The notes: generated by a model not told the origin, from the letters alone. A stretch of 64,000 nucleotides of DNA from Christiangramia salexigens (GCF_001889005.1 NZ_CP018153.1:840501-904500), one strand, 5' to 3'; positions 1 through 8,554 are shown, numbered from the stretch's first letter. Translations and numbers: made by a program.

Positions 1-474
1 CCTATGACGGGTGACGAAGATATCCTTGAAAATATCGATTTTAAACTCACGCTAGATGCCATGGCCTTAAGCTTATATGACTGGACTCAGGCACTTTTCC
101 GCAACCACATGTTTTCAAAAGATGCGCGAATCATTTCATTTACCAGCGAAGGAAATAAAAAGGCATGGAAAAATTATGCCGCTGTATCTGCTGCAAAAGT
201 GACCCTGGAATCGCTTACAAGAAGCATTGCTCTGGAATTCGCAAAATTTGGGATAAGAGCTAATTGTATTCAGGCGGGCATCACGGTCACCAGATCTTTC
301 CAAATGATCCCCGGAAATGAAACCTTGAGGGTTCATGCTCTAAAACACAATCCCTTTAGAAGACTAACCGTCCCCGATGATGTGGCAAATGCAGTTTATC
401 TATTAAGCAAGGATGAGGCCAGTTGGATAACCGGAACCGTTATACCGGTTAATGGGGGTGAACACCTAATGTAA
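1..474 (+). CDS. Partial SDR-family enoyl-ACP reductase-like protein (3' part)
   Basis: The reading frame is open from base 1, so this is the C-terminal part of a gene that starts left of the window; the ATG at 4 is probably internal. It is the C-terminal half of a Rossmann-fold short-chain dehydrogenase. The usual Tyr-x3-Lys pair of ketoacyl reductases is absent. Instead a Tyr in NYAAVSAAK is followed by six residues and a Lys, the Y-x6-K spacing typical of FabI/FabL enoyl-ACP reductases. The C-terminus WITGTVIPVNGGEHLM is the standard SDR ending. It lies 11 nt ahead of a FabZ-like dehydratase and four more acyl-chain genes, so reduction of an enoyl thioester on an acyl carrier protein is the likely step. 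The substrate is not evident. Confidence 0.8.
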   Translation, partial: PMTGDEDILENIDFKLTLDAMALSLYDWTQALFRNHMFSKDARIISFTSEGNKKAWKNYAAVSAAKVTLESLTRSIALEFAKFGIRANCIQAGITVTRSFQMIPGNETLRVHALKHNPFRRLTVPDDVANAVYLLSKDEASWITGTVIPVNGGEHLM

Positions 475-485
475 TTGGCGTATTT

Positions 486-926
486 GTGAATAAAAACGAA
501 ATCATACCCAATCTTCCCTATACTAAACCATTCCTTTTCGTGGATACTATAGATTCACTGGATGAGGATTCGGTTTCTGGAAGTTATTTTTTTGCTCCGG
601 ACTTATGGTTTTATAAAGGTCATTTCAAAGGCCATCCTGTGACCCCCGGAGTGATTCTAACGGAGTGCATGGCACAGATTGGACTGGCTTCTTTAGGAAT
701 TTATTTACTGGATAATAATACCGGTACTTATGAAACAAAAATTGCACTTACTTCCACCGATGTAGAATTCTTAAAACCAGTCCTACCCGGTGAAACTGTA
801 ATTGTGATATCAAAAAAGGTTTATTTCAGATTCGGGAAGTTAAAGTGCCGCATTGAAATGATTGATAATGATAGGAACATTATCGCTAAAGGGGTTCTGG
901 CCGGAATGATCCTAAAAAATCAGTAA
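486..926 (+). CDS. 3-hydroxyacyl-ACP dehydratase, FabZ-like hotdog protein
   Basis: This 146-residue hotdog-fold protein has the FabZ/FabA active-site block: GHFKGHPVTPG at about residues 45-55 with the catalytic His46, followed by the helix LTECMAQIG with the acidic catalytic residue Glu60. It should remove water from a 3-hydroxyacyl thioester on an acyl carrier protein, in the cytoplasm. Length matches FabZ. The start is GTG at 486, 11 nt after the upstream reductase; no in-frame ATG is available before the conserved core, so GTG is the best choice. It sits in a five-gene run (reductase, dehydratase, ketosynthase, ACP, PPTase) that looks like a dedicated secondary chain-building unit rather than primary fabZ, which in this phylum is commonly near lpxC/lpxA. 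The product is unknown. Confidence 0.88.
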   Translation: MNKNEIIPNLPYTKPFLFVDTIDSLDEDSVSGSYFFAPDLWFYKGHFKGHPVTPGVILTECMAQIGLASLGIYLLDNNTGTYETKIALTSTDVEFLKPVLPGETVIVISKKVYFRFGKLKCRIEMIDNDRNIIAKGVLAGMILKNQ

Positions 927-934
927 GTCCCAAT

Positions 935-2218
935 ATGAAGAAAAGAGTTGTCATCACCGGAATGGGAGTAGCCGCACCAAATGCAGTAGGCCTTCAGAAC
1001 TTTCTTGAAGCTATTAAAAAAGGTCAAAGCGGGATTCAATTTTTTCAGCAATTAAAAGATTTAAATTTTAGCTGTCAACTAGGGGGGAAGCCCCATATTT
1101 CAGAAGATATTTTGAATACTTATTTTACCCCATTACAATTACGTGGCCTCAATAGTAGTGGCATCGTTTATGGAGTAATTGCCGGAACAGATGCATGGAC
1201 CGATGCCGGACTTAAAATGAATAATGAATCTCCAGACTGGGATTCTGGAATAATATTCGGGACAGGAATTCTTGGAGTAGATAAGTTCCGTGAGGCTATA
1301 CAATTAATAGATGAAGGAAAAACACGACGCCTGGGAAGTACCAGTGTGGTGCAAACCATGGCAAGTGGTATTAGTGCCTATTTAGGTGGAATCCTTGGTT
1401 GCGGAAATCAGGTTACCACTAATTCATCTGCCTGTACTACAGGTACAGAAGCTTTATTAATGGGATATGATCGAATAGTTTCCGGCAAGGCCAGCAGAAT
1501 GCTCGTTGGGAGTTGTGGAGATGATGGTCCTTATGTTTGGGGAGGTTTTGATGCGATGAGAGTTCTTCCCAGCAAGTTCAATGATAAGCCTGAAAAAGCT
1601 TCTAGACCCATGAGTTCTACTGCAACCGGATTCGTTCCGGGAAGTGGAGCAGGTGCACTAGTTCTGGAAGATCTGGATTCGGCCCTAGAACGGGGAGCAA
1701 GAATATATGCAGAAGTACTAGGGGGTGAAATTAATAGCGGAGGACAAAGGGGAGAAGGAAGTATGACAGCTGCCAATAATGAAGCGGTTATAAGATGCAT
1801 AACAGCTGCAATGAAAAATTCGGGAATCCATGCAGACGAAATCGATTGTATAAACGGACATTTAACCGCGACTACACGTGATGTAACAGAAATCGAAAAC
1901 TGGAAGAAAGCCCTGAACAGACCGACAGATCAATTTCCTTATATCAATTCTCTTAAGGGAATGACGGGGCATTGTTTGAGTGCATCGGGTTCCATAGAAT
2001 GCGTTGCTGCTGTTTTAGAATTGAAAGATCAGTTTATTTTCCCAAACATCAATGCAGAAGATATACTTCCGGAAATTTTGGATCTTATACCTACTGAAAA
2101 AATACCACAAAAATTAGAACATAAAAAGATAAATATTCTGGCGAAAGCAAGTTTTGGTTTTGGAGATGTAAATGCTGTCGCCATATTCAAAAAATACTCT
2201 GAAAATACTATATCATGA
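935..2218 (+). CDS. Beta-ketoacyl-ACP synthase, FabF-type
   Basis: This 427-residue condensing enzyme of the KAS I/II thiolase fold has the full Cys-His-His triad: Cys167 in NSSACTTGTEA, His309 in INGHLTATTRD, and His346 in GMTGHCLSASGS. It should catalyse decarboxylative condensation of malonyl-ACP with an acyl-ACP. Length matches FabF. Because all three catalytic residues are present it is not a chain-length-factor-type inactive subunit. It follows the dehydratase by 8 nt, and its stop overlaps the start of the acyl carrier protein gene (ATGA), indicating translational coupling and a dedicated KS-ACP pair. It could belong to a flexirubin-like, aryl-polyene-like or other polyene/lipid pathway; the rest of the cluster lies left of the window. 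Confidence 0.92.
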   Translation: MKKRVVITGMGVAAPNAVGLQNFLEAIKKGQSGIQFFQQLKDLNFSCQLGGKPHISEDILNTYFTPLQLRGLNSSGIVYGVIAGTDAWTDAGLKMNNESPDWDSGIIFGTGILGVDKFREAIQLIDEGKTRRLGSTSVVQTMASGISAYLGGILGCGNQVTTNSSACTTGTEALLMGYDRIVSGKASRMLVGSCGDDGPYVWGGFDAMRVLPSKFNDKPEKASRPMSSTATGFVPGSGAGALVLEDLDSALERGARIYAEVLGGEINSGGQRGEGSMTAANNEAVIRCITAAMKNSGIHADEIDCINGHLTATTRDVTEIENWKKALNRPTDQFPYINSLKGMTGHCLSASGSIECVAAVLELKDQFIFPNINAEDILPEILDLIPTEKIPQKLEHKKINILAKASFGFGDVNAVAIFKKYSENTIS

Positions 2219-2469
2219 GCGAAAATGAAATTATAGAAAGATTAGAAAAGATAGTTCGTCCTTATGTACAACGAGAAGATGGACTTAATGATTTCAAAGA
2301 AGAAACAGATTTTTTAAAGGATCTAGAGATCAACTCAGCTAACCTTGTAGATGTTATCCTGGATGTGGAGGATGAATTTAATATTGAAATTGATAATACA
2401 TCTATGGAAGGTATGCTTACCGTAGGAGATGCAAAGGAGATCATCCAAAGAAAAATGGGAACGCATTGA
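2215..2469 (+). CDS. Acyl carrier protein
   Basis: An 84-residue acidic four-helix carrier protein. The modification site is Ser41 in DLEINSANLVDVI. The usual DSL is replaced by NSA, as in several secondary-pathway carriers, but helix II with its acidic residues (DVEDEFNIEI) is intact. The Ser should be phosphopantetheinylated, plausibly by the PPTase encoded immediately downstream. The ATG overlaps the ketosynthase stop by 4 nt, and its own stop overlaps the TTG start of the PPTase gene by 4 nt, so ketosynthase, carrier and activating enzyme are translationally coupled. The divergent DSL motif supports a pathway-specific ACP rather than the primary AcpP. Confidence 0.9.
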   Translation: MSENEIIERLEKIVRPYVQREDGLNDFKEETDFLKDLEINSANLVDVILDVEDEFNIEIDNTSMEGMLTVGDAKEIIQRKMGTH

Positions 2470-3035
2470 TAGGGAATGATATTATAGATCTTAAGCTAGC
2501 AACTAAGATTCCAAAGGCGACAAATAAAAGATTTCTGAATAAGATATTTTCAGAAACCGAAGAGAAAGAAATTCTACAAAGTTCAAATCCCGAGTTACAG
2601 CTTTGGCAATTCTGGTCTATGAAAGAGGCATGCTACAAACTACATCAAAGGAAATTTAATCTAAGTCGAAAAGTTAATCCTAAATCTTTTGTTTGCGAAA
2701 GTATCACAGGATCAGATTTTAATCAGGTTATAATAGATGATCATATATATCATAGCTTTACCAAAACCGCAAACGAATCTATTCATACAATAGCATTAGA
2801 TCATAAAGATAAAGGCTATTATACGATGGTAATGAAGAACGAGACTAACCCGAAGCGCTTATTTTTAAAAGAATTCGCCCAGTGTTTTGGTTATAAAACA
2901 TCCACGCTGAAATTAAAAAAAGATAGCCTTGGCATTCCTCACGTTTACAATGAAAATACTTTACTGAATATTCCTGTTTCTTTAAGTCATCATGGGAAAT
3001 ACACAGCTTTTGTTAATGCGTTAATTATGTCCTAA
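2466..3035 (+). CDS. 4'-phosphopantetheinyl transferase superfamily protein
   Basis: A 189-residue protein with the two signature blocks of the AcpS/Sfp superfamily: GNDIIDLK at residues 3-10 (metal-binding Asp) and WSMKEACYK at residues 50-58 (the W-x-x-K-E-A motif with the catalytic Glu/Lys). It transfers the 4'-phosphopantetheine arm of CoA to the Ser of a carrier protein. The start is an unusual TTG overlapping the ACP stop (TTGA); the conserved IGNDIIDL follows at once, so this start is well supported. Its position directly behind the ACP gene argues that it activates that carrier. It is the last gene of the unit; an 82-nt gap follows. Confidence 0.87.
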   Translation: MIGNDIIDLKLATKIPKATNKRFLNKIFSETEEKEILQSSNPELQLWQFWSMKEACYKLHQRKFNLSRKVNPKSFVCESITGSDFNQVIIDDHIYHSFTKTANESIHTIALDHKDKGYYTMVMKNETNPKRLFLKEFAQCFGYKTSTLKLKKDSLGIPHVYNENTLLNIPVSLSHHGKYTAFVNALIMS

Positions 3036-3060
3036 AAGCAGTTAAACATTTAAAAACTGG

Positions 3061-3092
3061 TTTGACCTCCCAATGATCATTTTGTATCTTCA
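3061..3092 (+). promoter_or_regulatory. Candidate Bacteroidota promoter
   Basis: TTTG at 3061-3064 and TATCTTCA at 3085-3092, 20 nt apart, resemble the TTTG / TANNTTTG pair. Transcription would begin near 3098, which places the ATG at 3118, not the ATG at 3073, as the start of the next gene. The -7 box matches only partly. Confidence 0.4.
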
Positions 3093-3117
3093 AAAAACAA
3101 TTAAAAATCAATTAAAT

Positions 3118-3834
3118 ATGAAGACAGTAGATAAAATGGAGGTGCTTCACAGCCAATCGGCCGAATTTATTGAAAAAGGCGAAAACGGGAAGTTTCTAAA
3201 GCTTATTCCCGATACTTTCCTTATAAAAGGAGATGAAGAAGATGGAAGGTACAATCAGGGATATGCGATAAGACATCTCAACCGCAGAGATATAATTCTG
3301 ATAGATGTAGTTGAAAAATCAACTAAAGCAGCCGTTAAGAAACTTGTGGATGAAGGATACCTTATCAAAGGAATTTTAATTACCTGTGACGGTGTTCTCA
3401 AATCTGCATATGCCGATCTAAAAACTATTTCAGAAGATGCCGGAGGTGCACCAATTTATGCCCACCCACGTAATAACTTCAAGGATACTATGAAAATAAA
3501 AGATATCACTGCCAAGGATAAAACTCTTGATGCTTTTGGTATTAATATTTTTGATCTGCCTGGAAGTGAAGGTGCGTCGGTCGTAGTATATTCAGATCTT
3601 AATGATGGAATGCTATTCCCGGGTGAAGATGCACGTGGCTCAGATTATGATTCAGACTTGAATACTTTCAGCAGACCAGAAAAGACAAATGAAAACAACG
3701 ATTTCGGATTAGCTGAAAGCTGGGCGGCATTCGATACGCCTTTCACATATTTATTTCCACGAAAAGGAAAGCCGGGCTTTAACCTGGAAGAGGGACATCA
3801 AATTGATATCCTAAATAAATTAGGCAGAAGCTAA
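3118..3834 (+). CDS. Metallo-beta-lactamase-fold protein lacking the metal-binding motif
   Basis: A 238-residue protein counted from the ATG at 3118. An in-frame ATG at 3073 exists but lies upstream of the likely transcription start. The layout follows the MBL fold: an early strand pair with a Gly-rich turn, LIDVVEKST, then GYLIKGILIT where active enzymes have ITHxHxDH. Here that block reads ITCDGVLKSAYADL (about residues 88-101), with no histidines. Later PGSEGASVVVYSDLNDGMLFPGEDA (about 148-172) corresponds to the PGHTPGS...LFTGD block, again with His and Asp ligands changed. So the scaffold appears kept and the di-metal site lost. It may be a binding or scaffold protein; no reaction can be assigned. 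Family assignment rests on motif layout only. Confidence 0.55.
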   Translation: MKTVDKMEVLHSQSAEFIEKGENGKFLKLIPDTFLIKGDEEDGRYNQGYAIRHLNRRDIILIDVVEKSTKAAVKKLVDEGYLIKGILITCDGVLKSAYADLKTISEDAGGAPIYAHPRNNFKDTMKIKDITAKDKTLDAFGINIFDLPGSEGASVVVYSDLNDGMLFPGEDARGSDYDSDLNTFSRPEKTNENNDFGLAESWAAFDTPFTYLFPRKGKPGFNLEEGHQIDILNKLGRS

Positions 3835-3960
3835 GTCTTCTAGAAAATAAACTTTTAAGAAAAGGTTGTTCTAAAAGCATTAATTTAACTCTGATTGCCT
3901 TGAATTCAGCAAATCCGTTAGATTAATATATTTTAAGCAACCTTTTTCTTTTTGTATGAA

Positions 3961-4527
3961 TCAGGAGGACTTCTCTTCGTTATTCTTTCGTTCTTCTTTT
4001 TTAGCCTCTTCAGCATCTTCAGAGGATACCAGAGGATGATCTGTTTTATTTAAACCAACAATCAGTATCACATTTGCAATGGTACCATAAAGCATCATTA
4101 CTATTGCAATAAAGCCTCCACCCAATATGGAAGCCAAGCCAAGACTGGAAAAATATATGATCTGATACCAGGATTTTTGAACCTCTTCCGATTCACTGAT
4201 AGGTAAATTAAGCATTAAAAATGTGATCACTGCGGCCAAGATCAAGATGGTTACAGATTTGGCGATCATCAGGACATCCTTATAATGCCTTTTGTTTAAA
4301 GTGGATTCTGAGGATCGGCTTAACCCAAGCAAAGTTAACATTAGGGCAAGAATTGTTGTAGACCCAAGTATTACGGTATTACACAACATATTTATGCCAG
4401 ACATTGAATTTTTTAATAGTTCCAGAGCCTTGTAACCAGAAATTTGTCCTAATATAAAAGTACCAGTTGCCATTACAACGGTAGATACAATACCTCCTAC
4501 AATGGCTCTTTTAGCAATAGCATTCAT
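3961..4527 (-). CDS. Hypothetical four-helix membrane protein
   Basis: A 188-residue protein that I do not recognise. It has four hydrophobic segments, at about residues 8-28, 45-68, 85-108 and 123-158 (the last long and glycine-rich, LGLASILGGGFIAIVMMLYG), and a highly charged C-terminal tail (about 168-188) full of Glu and Lys that should be cytoplasmic. There is no signal peptide and there are no obvious catalytic residues. It is transcribed towards the MBL-like gene, with about 126 nt between the two stops, and diverges from the aconitase gene. Confidence 0.65.
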   Translation of the reverse strand: MNAIAKRAIVGGIVSTVVMATGTFILGQISGYKALELLKNSMSGINMLCNTVILGSTTILALMLTLLGLSRSSESTLNKRHYKDVLMIAKSVTILILAAVITFLMLNLPISESEEVQKSWYQIIYFSSLGLASILGGGFIAIVMMLYGTIANVILIVGLNKTDHPLVSSEDAEEAKKEERKNNEEKSS

Positions 4528-4690
4528 ATCAAATTAATTTGGTTCGATTAAGCAAAGCTTAATATAATCTGAAAAAGTATTTTTTAATCTTTCAGAATTG
4601 CTAAAAATGTGCTCTAATAGGCTAAGGTTCTGTTAAATGCCTGAATAATTCTTGTGAAACTTCCTAATTTAAAGATTAAAATTTCCAACT

Positions 4691-6676
4691 ATGTCTAAAT
4701 TGAATGTCACTCAAAAACTTATTAAAGATCATCTCGTTGAAGGTAAAATGAAAGCCGGAAAAGAGATAGGAATAACTATAGATCAAGCCCTTCTTCAAGA
4801 TGCAACAGGGACTTTAGTTCAGCTTGAACTGGAGGCGATGGAGTTGAAAAAAGCACAAACCGAAGTTGCAGTTCAATACGTTGATCATAATTTACTGCAA
4901 ACCGATTTTAAGAATGCAGACGATCATTTGTTTTTACATTCGGCTGCTCAAAGGTTTGGACTTTGGTACAGCAGACCAGGAAATGGTGTAAGTCACCCTG
5001 TACATATGCAACGTTTTGGAAAGCCGGGAAAAACAATGGTAGGCTCAGATAGTCACACCCCTGCAGCCGGTTCCCTGGGAATGCTCGCAATTGGAACTGG
5101 AGGCCTTGACGTTGCCGCTGCAATCGCGGGCCAGCCGTATTTTGTAAAAATGCCTGAAGTTATGGGTGTAAAGCTAACCGGAAATCTTCCAGACTGGGTG
5201 AGCGCAAAAGATGTGATCCTTGAAATGCTTAGACGATATGATGTAAAAGGCGGAGTAGGGAAGGTTATTGAGTATTATGGGGATGGACTTAAAAATTTAA
5301 GCGCAATGGATCGTCATGTGATCGCCAATATGGGTGCAGAACTTGGGGCTACAACAACGGTCTTTCCTAGCGATGAAGAAACCAAAAGATTTTTAAAGTC
5401 ACAGGAACGTGAGGAAGATTGGATTGAATTGTTGGCAGACGAAGGTTGTGATTATGATTATTATGATGAGATAATATTAGACGATCTCGTACCACTAATA
5501 GCTTTACCTACAAGTCCGGGAAATGTTGTTCCCGTTAGAGAGGTGGAGGGTAAAGCAATAAGTCAGGTCGTGATTGGTTCTTCGGCTAATCCCGGATTAC
5601 GTGATTTTTGGATAGCAGGCGCCATTGTGGAAGGTAAAAATGTAAATAATGATGTTTCATTTGATATAAATCCAACCTCAAGGCAAATGATACAAAATAT
5701 GATAGATAATAGAGCCTTTGCAAACCTTATAAAGGCAGGGGCGAGGTTTCATCAATCCGGATGTATGGGATGTATAGGAATGGGGCAGGCTCCGGCCTCA
5801 GGTACAATAAGTCTTAGGACTATGCCACGTAATTTTCCAGACAGATCGGGTACCAAAGATGATCAGGTGCATTTGTGTAGCCCGGAAACTGCTGCAGCAT
5901 CGGCATTAACAGGAAAGATCACGGACCCGAGAGACCTGGAGCATATTTACAATATGAAATATCCAAAATTCGTTCATCCGGAAACTGAAATTATCAATAC
6001 AGAAATGTTGGTAGCTCCCCCAGAAGATGGCACTAACATACAGTTAAAGAAAGGGCCTAACATTAAGTCGTTACCTTATATAGAGCCAATGCAGAAAAAC
6101 TATAATGTCCCAGTACTTCTAAAAATGGGAGATAATATTTCTACCGACGAAATTCTTAAGGCAGGGGCGGAGGTTCTACCCTTTAGAAGTAACCTGCCGG
6201 AAATCTCGAAATATTCCTATACCGTTATAGATGAGACATTTTATGACCGAGCCATGCAGGCTAAAGATGAACATGGAGGTCATATCGTGGTGGCTAAGGA
6301 TAATTACGCACAGGGATCAAGTAGGGAACATGCAGCTCTTGCTCCAAAATACTTAGGCCAGGTGGCTGTTATCGCAAATTCCTATGCGCGAATAGCCTGG
6401 CAAAACCTTGTGAATTTCGGCATTCTTCCCCTTGAGTTTATTGATATTAGCGACTATGAGAAGATAGAGCAGGGAGATTCGGTTATTTTTAAAGATCTTC
6501 GGGAAGATGTGAAAAATAGAAAGAATATTAGGGTAGTGGTTAAGAAAAAAGATGGTGGTAAGGATGAGTTCGAAACCAAACACAGTATGAGCGACAGGCA
6601 AATTGATATTCTATTAAAAGGAGGTATTATAAATGAATTCAAGGAAAAACTCGAAGAAAAAGACCTTAAAGCTTAA
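4691..6676 (+). CDS. Aconitate hydratase, Aquifex-type (short) form
   Basis: A 661-residue aconitase/isopropylmalate-isomerase superfamily enzyme, about 100-240 residues shorter than standard AcnA/AcnB and close to the Aquifex-type branch. It should interconvert citrate and isocitrate in the TCA cycle. Visible motifs: VGSDSHTPAAGSLG (about 117-130), SGCMGCIGMGQAP (Cys358 and Cys361, cluster ligands), and a swivel-domain block YAQGSSREHAALAPKYLG near the C-terminus. Where classic aconitases have IGSCTNSS with the first cluster Cys, this protein reads IGSSANPG (about 295-302). An extra Cys396 occurs in VHLCSPETAAA. The gene stands alone between a divergent membrane-protein gene and a strong terminator. 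Other members of the superfamily (homoaconitase, isopropylmalate isomerase) are possible but less likely given length and subfamily look. Confidence 0.85.
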   Translation: MSKLNVTQKLIKDHLVEGKMKAGKEIGITIDQALLQDATGTLVQLELEAMELKKAQTEVAVQYVDHNLLQTDFKNADDHLFLHSAAQRFGLWYSRPGNGVSHPVHMQRFGKPGKTMVGSDSHTPAAGSLGMLAIGTGGLDVAAAIAGQPYFVKMPEVMGVKLTGNLPDWVSAKDVILEMLRRYDVKGGVGKVIEYYGDGLKNLSAMDRHVIANMGAELGATTTVFPSDEETKRFLKSQEREEDWIELLADEGCDYDYYDEIILDDLVPLIALPTSPGNVVPVREVEGKAISQVVIGSSANPGLRDFWIAGAIVEGKNVNNDVSFDINPTSRQMIQNMIDNRAFANLIKAGARFHQSGCMGCIGMGQAPASGTISLRTMPRNFPDRSGTKDDQVHLCSPETAAASALTGKITDPRDLEHIYNMKYPKFVHPETEIINTEMLVAPPEDGTNIQLKKGPNIKSLPYIEPMQKNYNVPVLLKMGDNISTDEILKAGAEVLPFRSNLPEISKYSYTVIDETFYDRAMQAKDEHGGHIVVAKDNYAQGSSREHAALAPKYLGQVAVIANSYARIAWQNLVNFGILPLEFIDISDYEKIEQGDSVIFKDLREDVKNRKNIRVVVKKKDGGKDEFETKHSMSDRQIDILLKGGIINEFKEKLEEKDLKA

Positions 6677-6699
6677 GACCTAATAATATAGAAGCACTA

Positions 6700-6736
6700 A
6701 AAAAAGCCCTTTCAAATTTTTTGAAAGGGCTTTTTA
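6700..6736. terminator. Bidirectional intrinsic terminator
   Basis: AAAGCCCTTTCAAA pairs with TTTGAAAGGGCTTT across a 3-4 nt loop, flanked by A and T runs, so it works both ways. It ends the aconitase transcript on the plus strand and the hibernation-factor transcript on the minus strand. Confidence 0.9.
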
Positions 6737-6758
6737 AAATATCTAAAAAATAACTCCT

Positions 6759-7058
6759 TTAATGAGAAGTCATTTTAGCTTTGCGTTTGCTACACTGTCT
6801 CTCAAGATCTCTAACTGTTTCTGCTATCGAAGCCTCGAAAGAATTCTCGTTAGATTGTGCAAAAATTTCGGGTCCTGGAACACTTAGTTTTATTTCTGAA
6901 ATAAAACCATTTGGCTTCTGATTATCATCTTTTTTGATATAAACGTTAGCTCTTACTATCCAGTCATATTTATTTTCAAGTTTATCAAGTTTTTTCTGAG
7001 TGAAGGCCTCAAGGGTTTCACTTTTACTAAGGTCTACAAATTCAAATATAGCTTCCAT
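6759..7058 (-). CDS. hpf: Ribosome hibernation-promoting factor, HPF/RaiA family (short form)
   Basis: About 99 residues, matching short HPF/YfiA. The sequence reads EAIFEFVDLSKSETLEAFTQKKLDKLENKYD, then VRANVYIKKDD, and EASIAETVRDLERQ, which is the beta-alpha-beta-beta-beta-alpha layout with the basic C-terminal helix that sits in the decoding centre of idle ribosomes. The longer C-terminal dimerisation domain of long HPF is absent. A TTG at 7067 gives three extra residues, but the ATG at 7058 places the conserved first strand right at the N-terminus and is preferred. Single gene, convergent with aconitase across a shared terminator. Stress or stationary-phase control is expected from the family but not visible here. 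Confidence 0.85.
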   Translation of the reverse strand: MEAIFEFVDLSKSETLEAFTQKKLDKLENKYDWIVRANVYIKKDDNQKPNGFISEIKLSVPGPEIFAQSNENSFEASIAETVRDLERQCSKRKAKMTSH

Positions 7059-7321
7059 AATCTTCAATTTTTTTGTTGTTATAAATAAACCTAATAATCA
7101 CTGCCTTTCCAAGGCTATTATACTAGAATTAGGAAAGTTTTAATACTACTTTTAGACTTGAATAAATCTTGCAAAAATTATTATTCCAGGGTCAGAGCAT
7201 CTTAATAGGCTTTTGTTTATTCCAAGCATGGCGCTTTAAATAGTGTAATATTTAAGGATTTTATCGGTAAATTAAGGTTATCTTTAATAGGCTGTATTTC
7301 AGCTAATTAAATAATATAGTC

Positions 7322-8176
7322 ATGAGAAATCGTTTAATGAATCCCTCGAGATTTTTAAAAATTGGCTTTTTGATAGGTCTGTTTTTAATAATCGGTATTG
7401 AAGCCACTGCGCAGAAAAAAATAAAAGGGGATAAGGAAGTTATTTCTGTATCTGGTGATATAAATCAGCCTTTTAGATCTATAGTTATTGGAAACGATAT
7501 AAAGCTTACTCTTCAACAAGCTCCTAATAATTCTTATGTCCTTACTACAGATCAAAATCTCGTAGATCAAATTGATTTTAATGTTACTGATGAGATTTTA
7601 ACCATTTCAACCGGGATAAAGATAACGTCGAATAAAAAACTGGAAGTATTCCTTAAATATATAGGACTAGAAGGTCTAACCCTAAATGATAAATCTGAAG
7701 TCATATCCAAGGAAAGGATCGTAAGCGAAATGTTTAAAATAAACTCTAACGGAGATTCTAAATTCAATATTCTGGCGGATGTTGGAAGTTTAGACCTAAA
7801 TATGCATAAAACCAGTAGCGGTAAGATCGATTTAAAATCTGGTCATCTTTATTTAAAAATGAAAGACAGATCGGATCTAAAGGGAGATCTTAACTTAACG
7901 AATTTGGATCTTTTATTAGAGAACTCTGCAAGTCTTGATGCTAAAGGCGAAATAGATAAGGCTATCTTAAATTTATCGGGCAGATCAGATCTGAAGGCTA
8001 AAAAACTGAAAATACGAACTGCTAATTTAAATACGTCCAATACCAGCGATATACATATTTTTGTATCTAAAGCCATTGAAATCCTTGCGGAAGGTAAATC
8101 TAAAATATATCTGTATGGAAATCCGGAAATCTCTCTGAAGGGGCTTACCGATAAATCCAGAATCATTAAAAAATAA
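7322..8176 (+). CDS. Secreted GIN-domain protein (DUF2807)
   Basis: A 284-residue exported protein. A hydrophobic signal segment (about residues 11-30, ending TAQ) is followed by the GIN/DUF2807 domain: a right-handed beta-solenoid-like run of short strands with repeated hydrophobic-polar ladders, such as LDLNMHKTSSGKIDLKSG, LYLKMKDRSDLKGDLNL and LDLLLENSASLDAKGE. This domain is widespread in Bacteroidota and described as an autotransporter-head-like fold; its substrate is unknown. Location would be periplasm or cell surface. No partner gene in an operon: an upstream gap of about 250 nt separates it from the divergent hpf gene. A TATCTTTA -7-like box at 7278-7285 could drive it. Confidence 0.8.
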   Translation: MRNRLMNPSRFLKIGFLIGLFLIIGIEATAQKKIKGDKEVISVSGDINQPFRSIVIGNDIKLTLQQAPNNSYVLTTDQNLVDQIDFNVTDEILTISTGIKITSNKKLEVFLKYIGLEGLTLNDKSEVISKERIVSEMFKINSNGDSKFNILADVGSLDLNMHKTSSGKIDLKSGHLYLKMKDRSDLKGDLNLTNLDLLLENSASLDAKGEIDKAILNLSGRSDLKAKKLKIRTANLNTSNTSDIHIFVSKAIEILAEGKSKIYLYGNPEISLKGLTDKSRIIKK

Positions 8177-8554
8177 ATAATATCCATTCACCTTAAATTA
8201 TCTCCACAATAGATCATCGCTTCGAAGAGAGCATCATGAAATTGCCTATTATACATAATGTAAATTATAGTTCATATAGTTATGTGTATATTATTATGAT
8301 TTAATCCATAACCCATATAATGTACTATATGTAAAATAAACATTATTGCAATCAAAGTATATGATTTAAATCTATCAAAAAACTCTAAGGTTTATTAACT
8401 CAAAAAAGGCCCTCCAGAAATAACGTATTTGAATAATTGTACAGCCAATTCTATTTTACGCGATTCTCAGCTATTAGAAAATCTGTTGCTTGAAATTTAT
8501 TTATTAATAATATTTATAAACCCCTAAATTTAGAACTTTATCAAAAGTGGAAAG
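8177..8554. other. Intergenic region, no gene seen
   Basis: This 378-nt very AT-rich gap holds no credible ORF. It contains a small inverted repeat, CATATA (8314-8319) and TATATG (8326-8331), and many stops in every frame. The promoter of the following SRAP gene must lie here, but no clear TTTG/TANNTTTG pair is present; TAAATTTA near 8525-8532 is the closest -7-like box. Confidence 0.5.

Noticed and set aside
1..474. Calling the first gene a FabG-type 3-ketoacyl reductase
   Set aside because: The Tyr-x3-Lys pair is missing; the spacing is Tyr-x6-Lys as in enoyl reductases.
3073..3834. Start of the MBL-like gene at the ATG 3073
   Set aside because: The likely promoter pair at 3061/3085 lies across it, and transcription would begin after it; the ATG at 3118 gives a natural leader.
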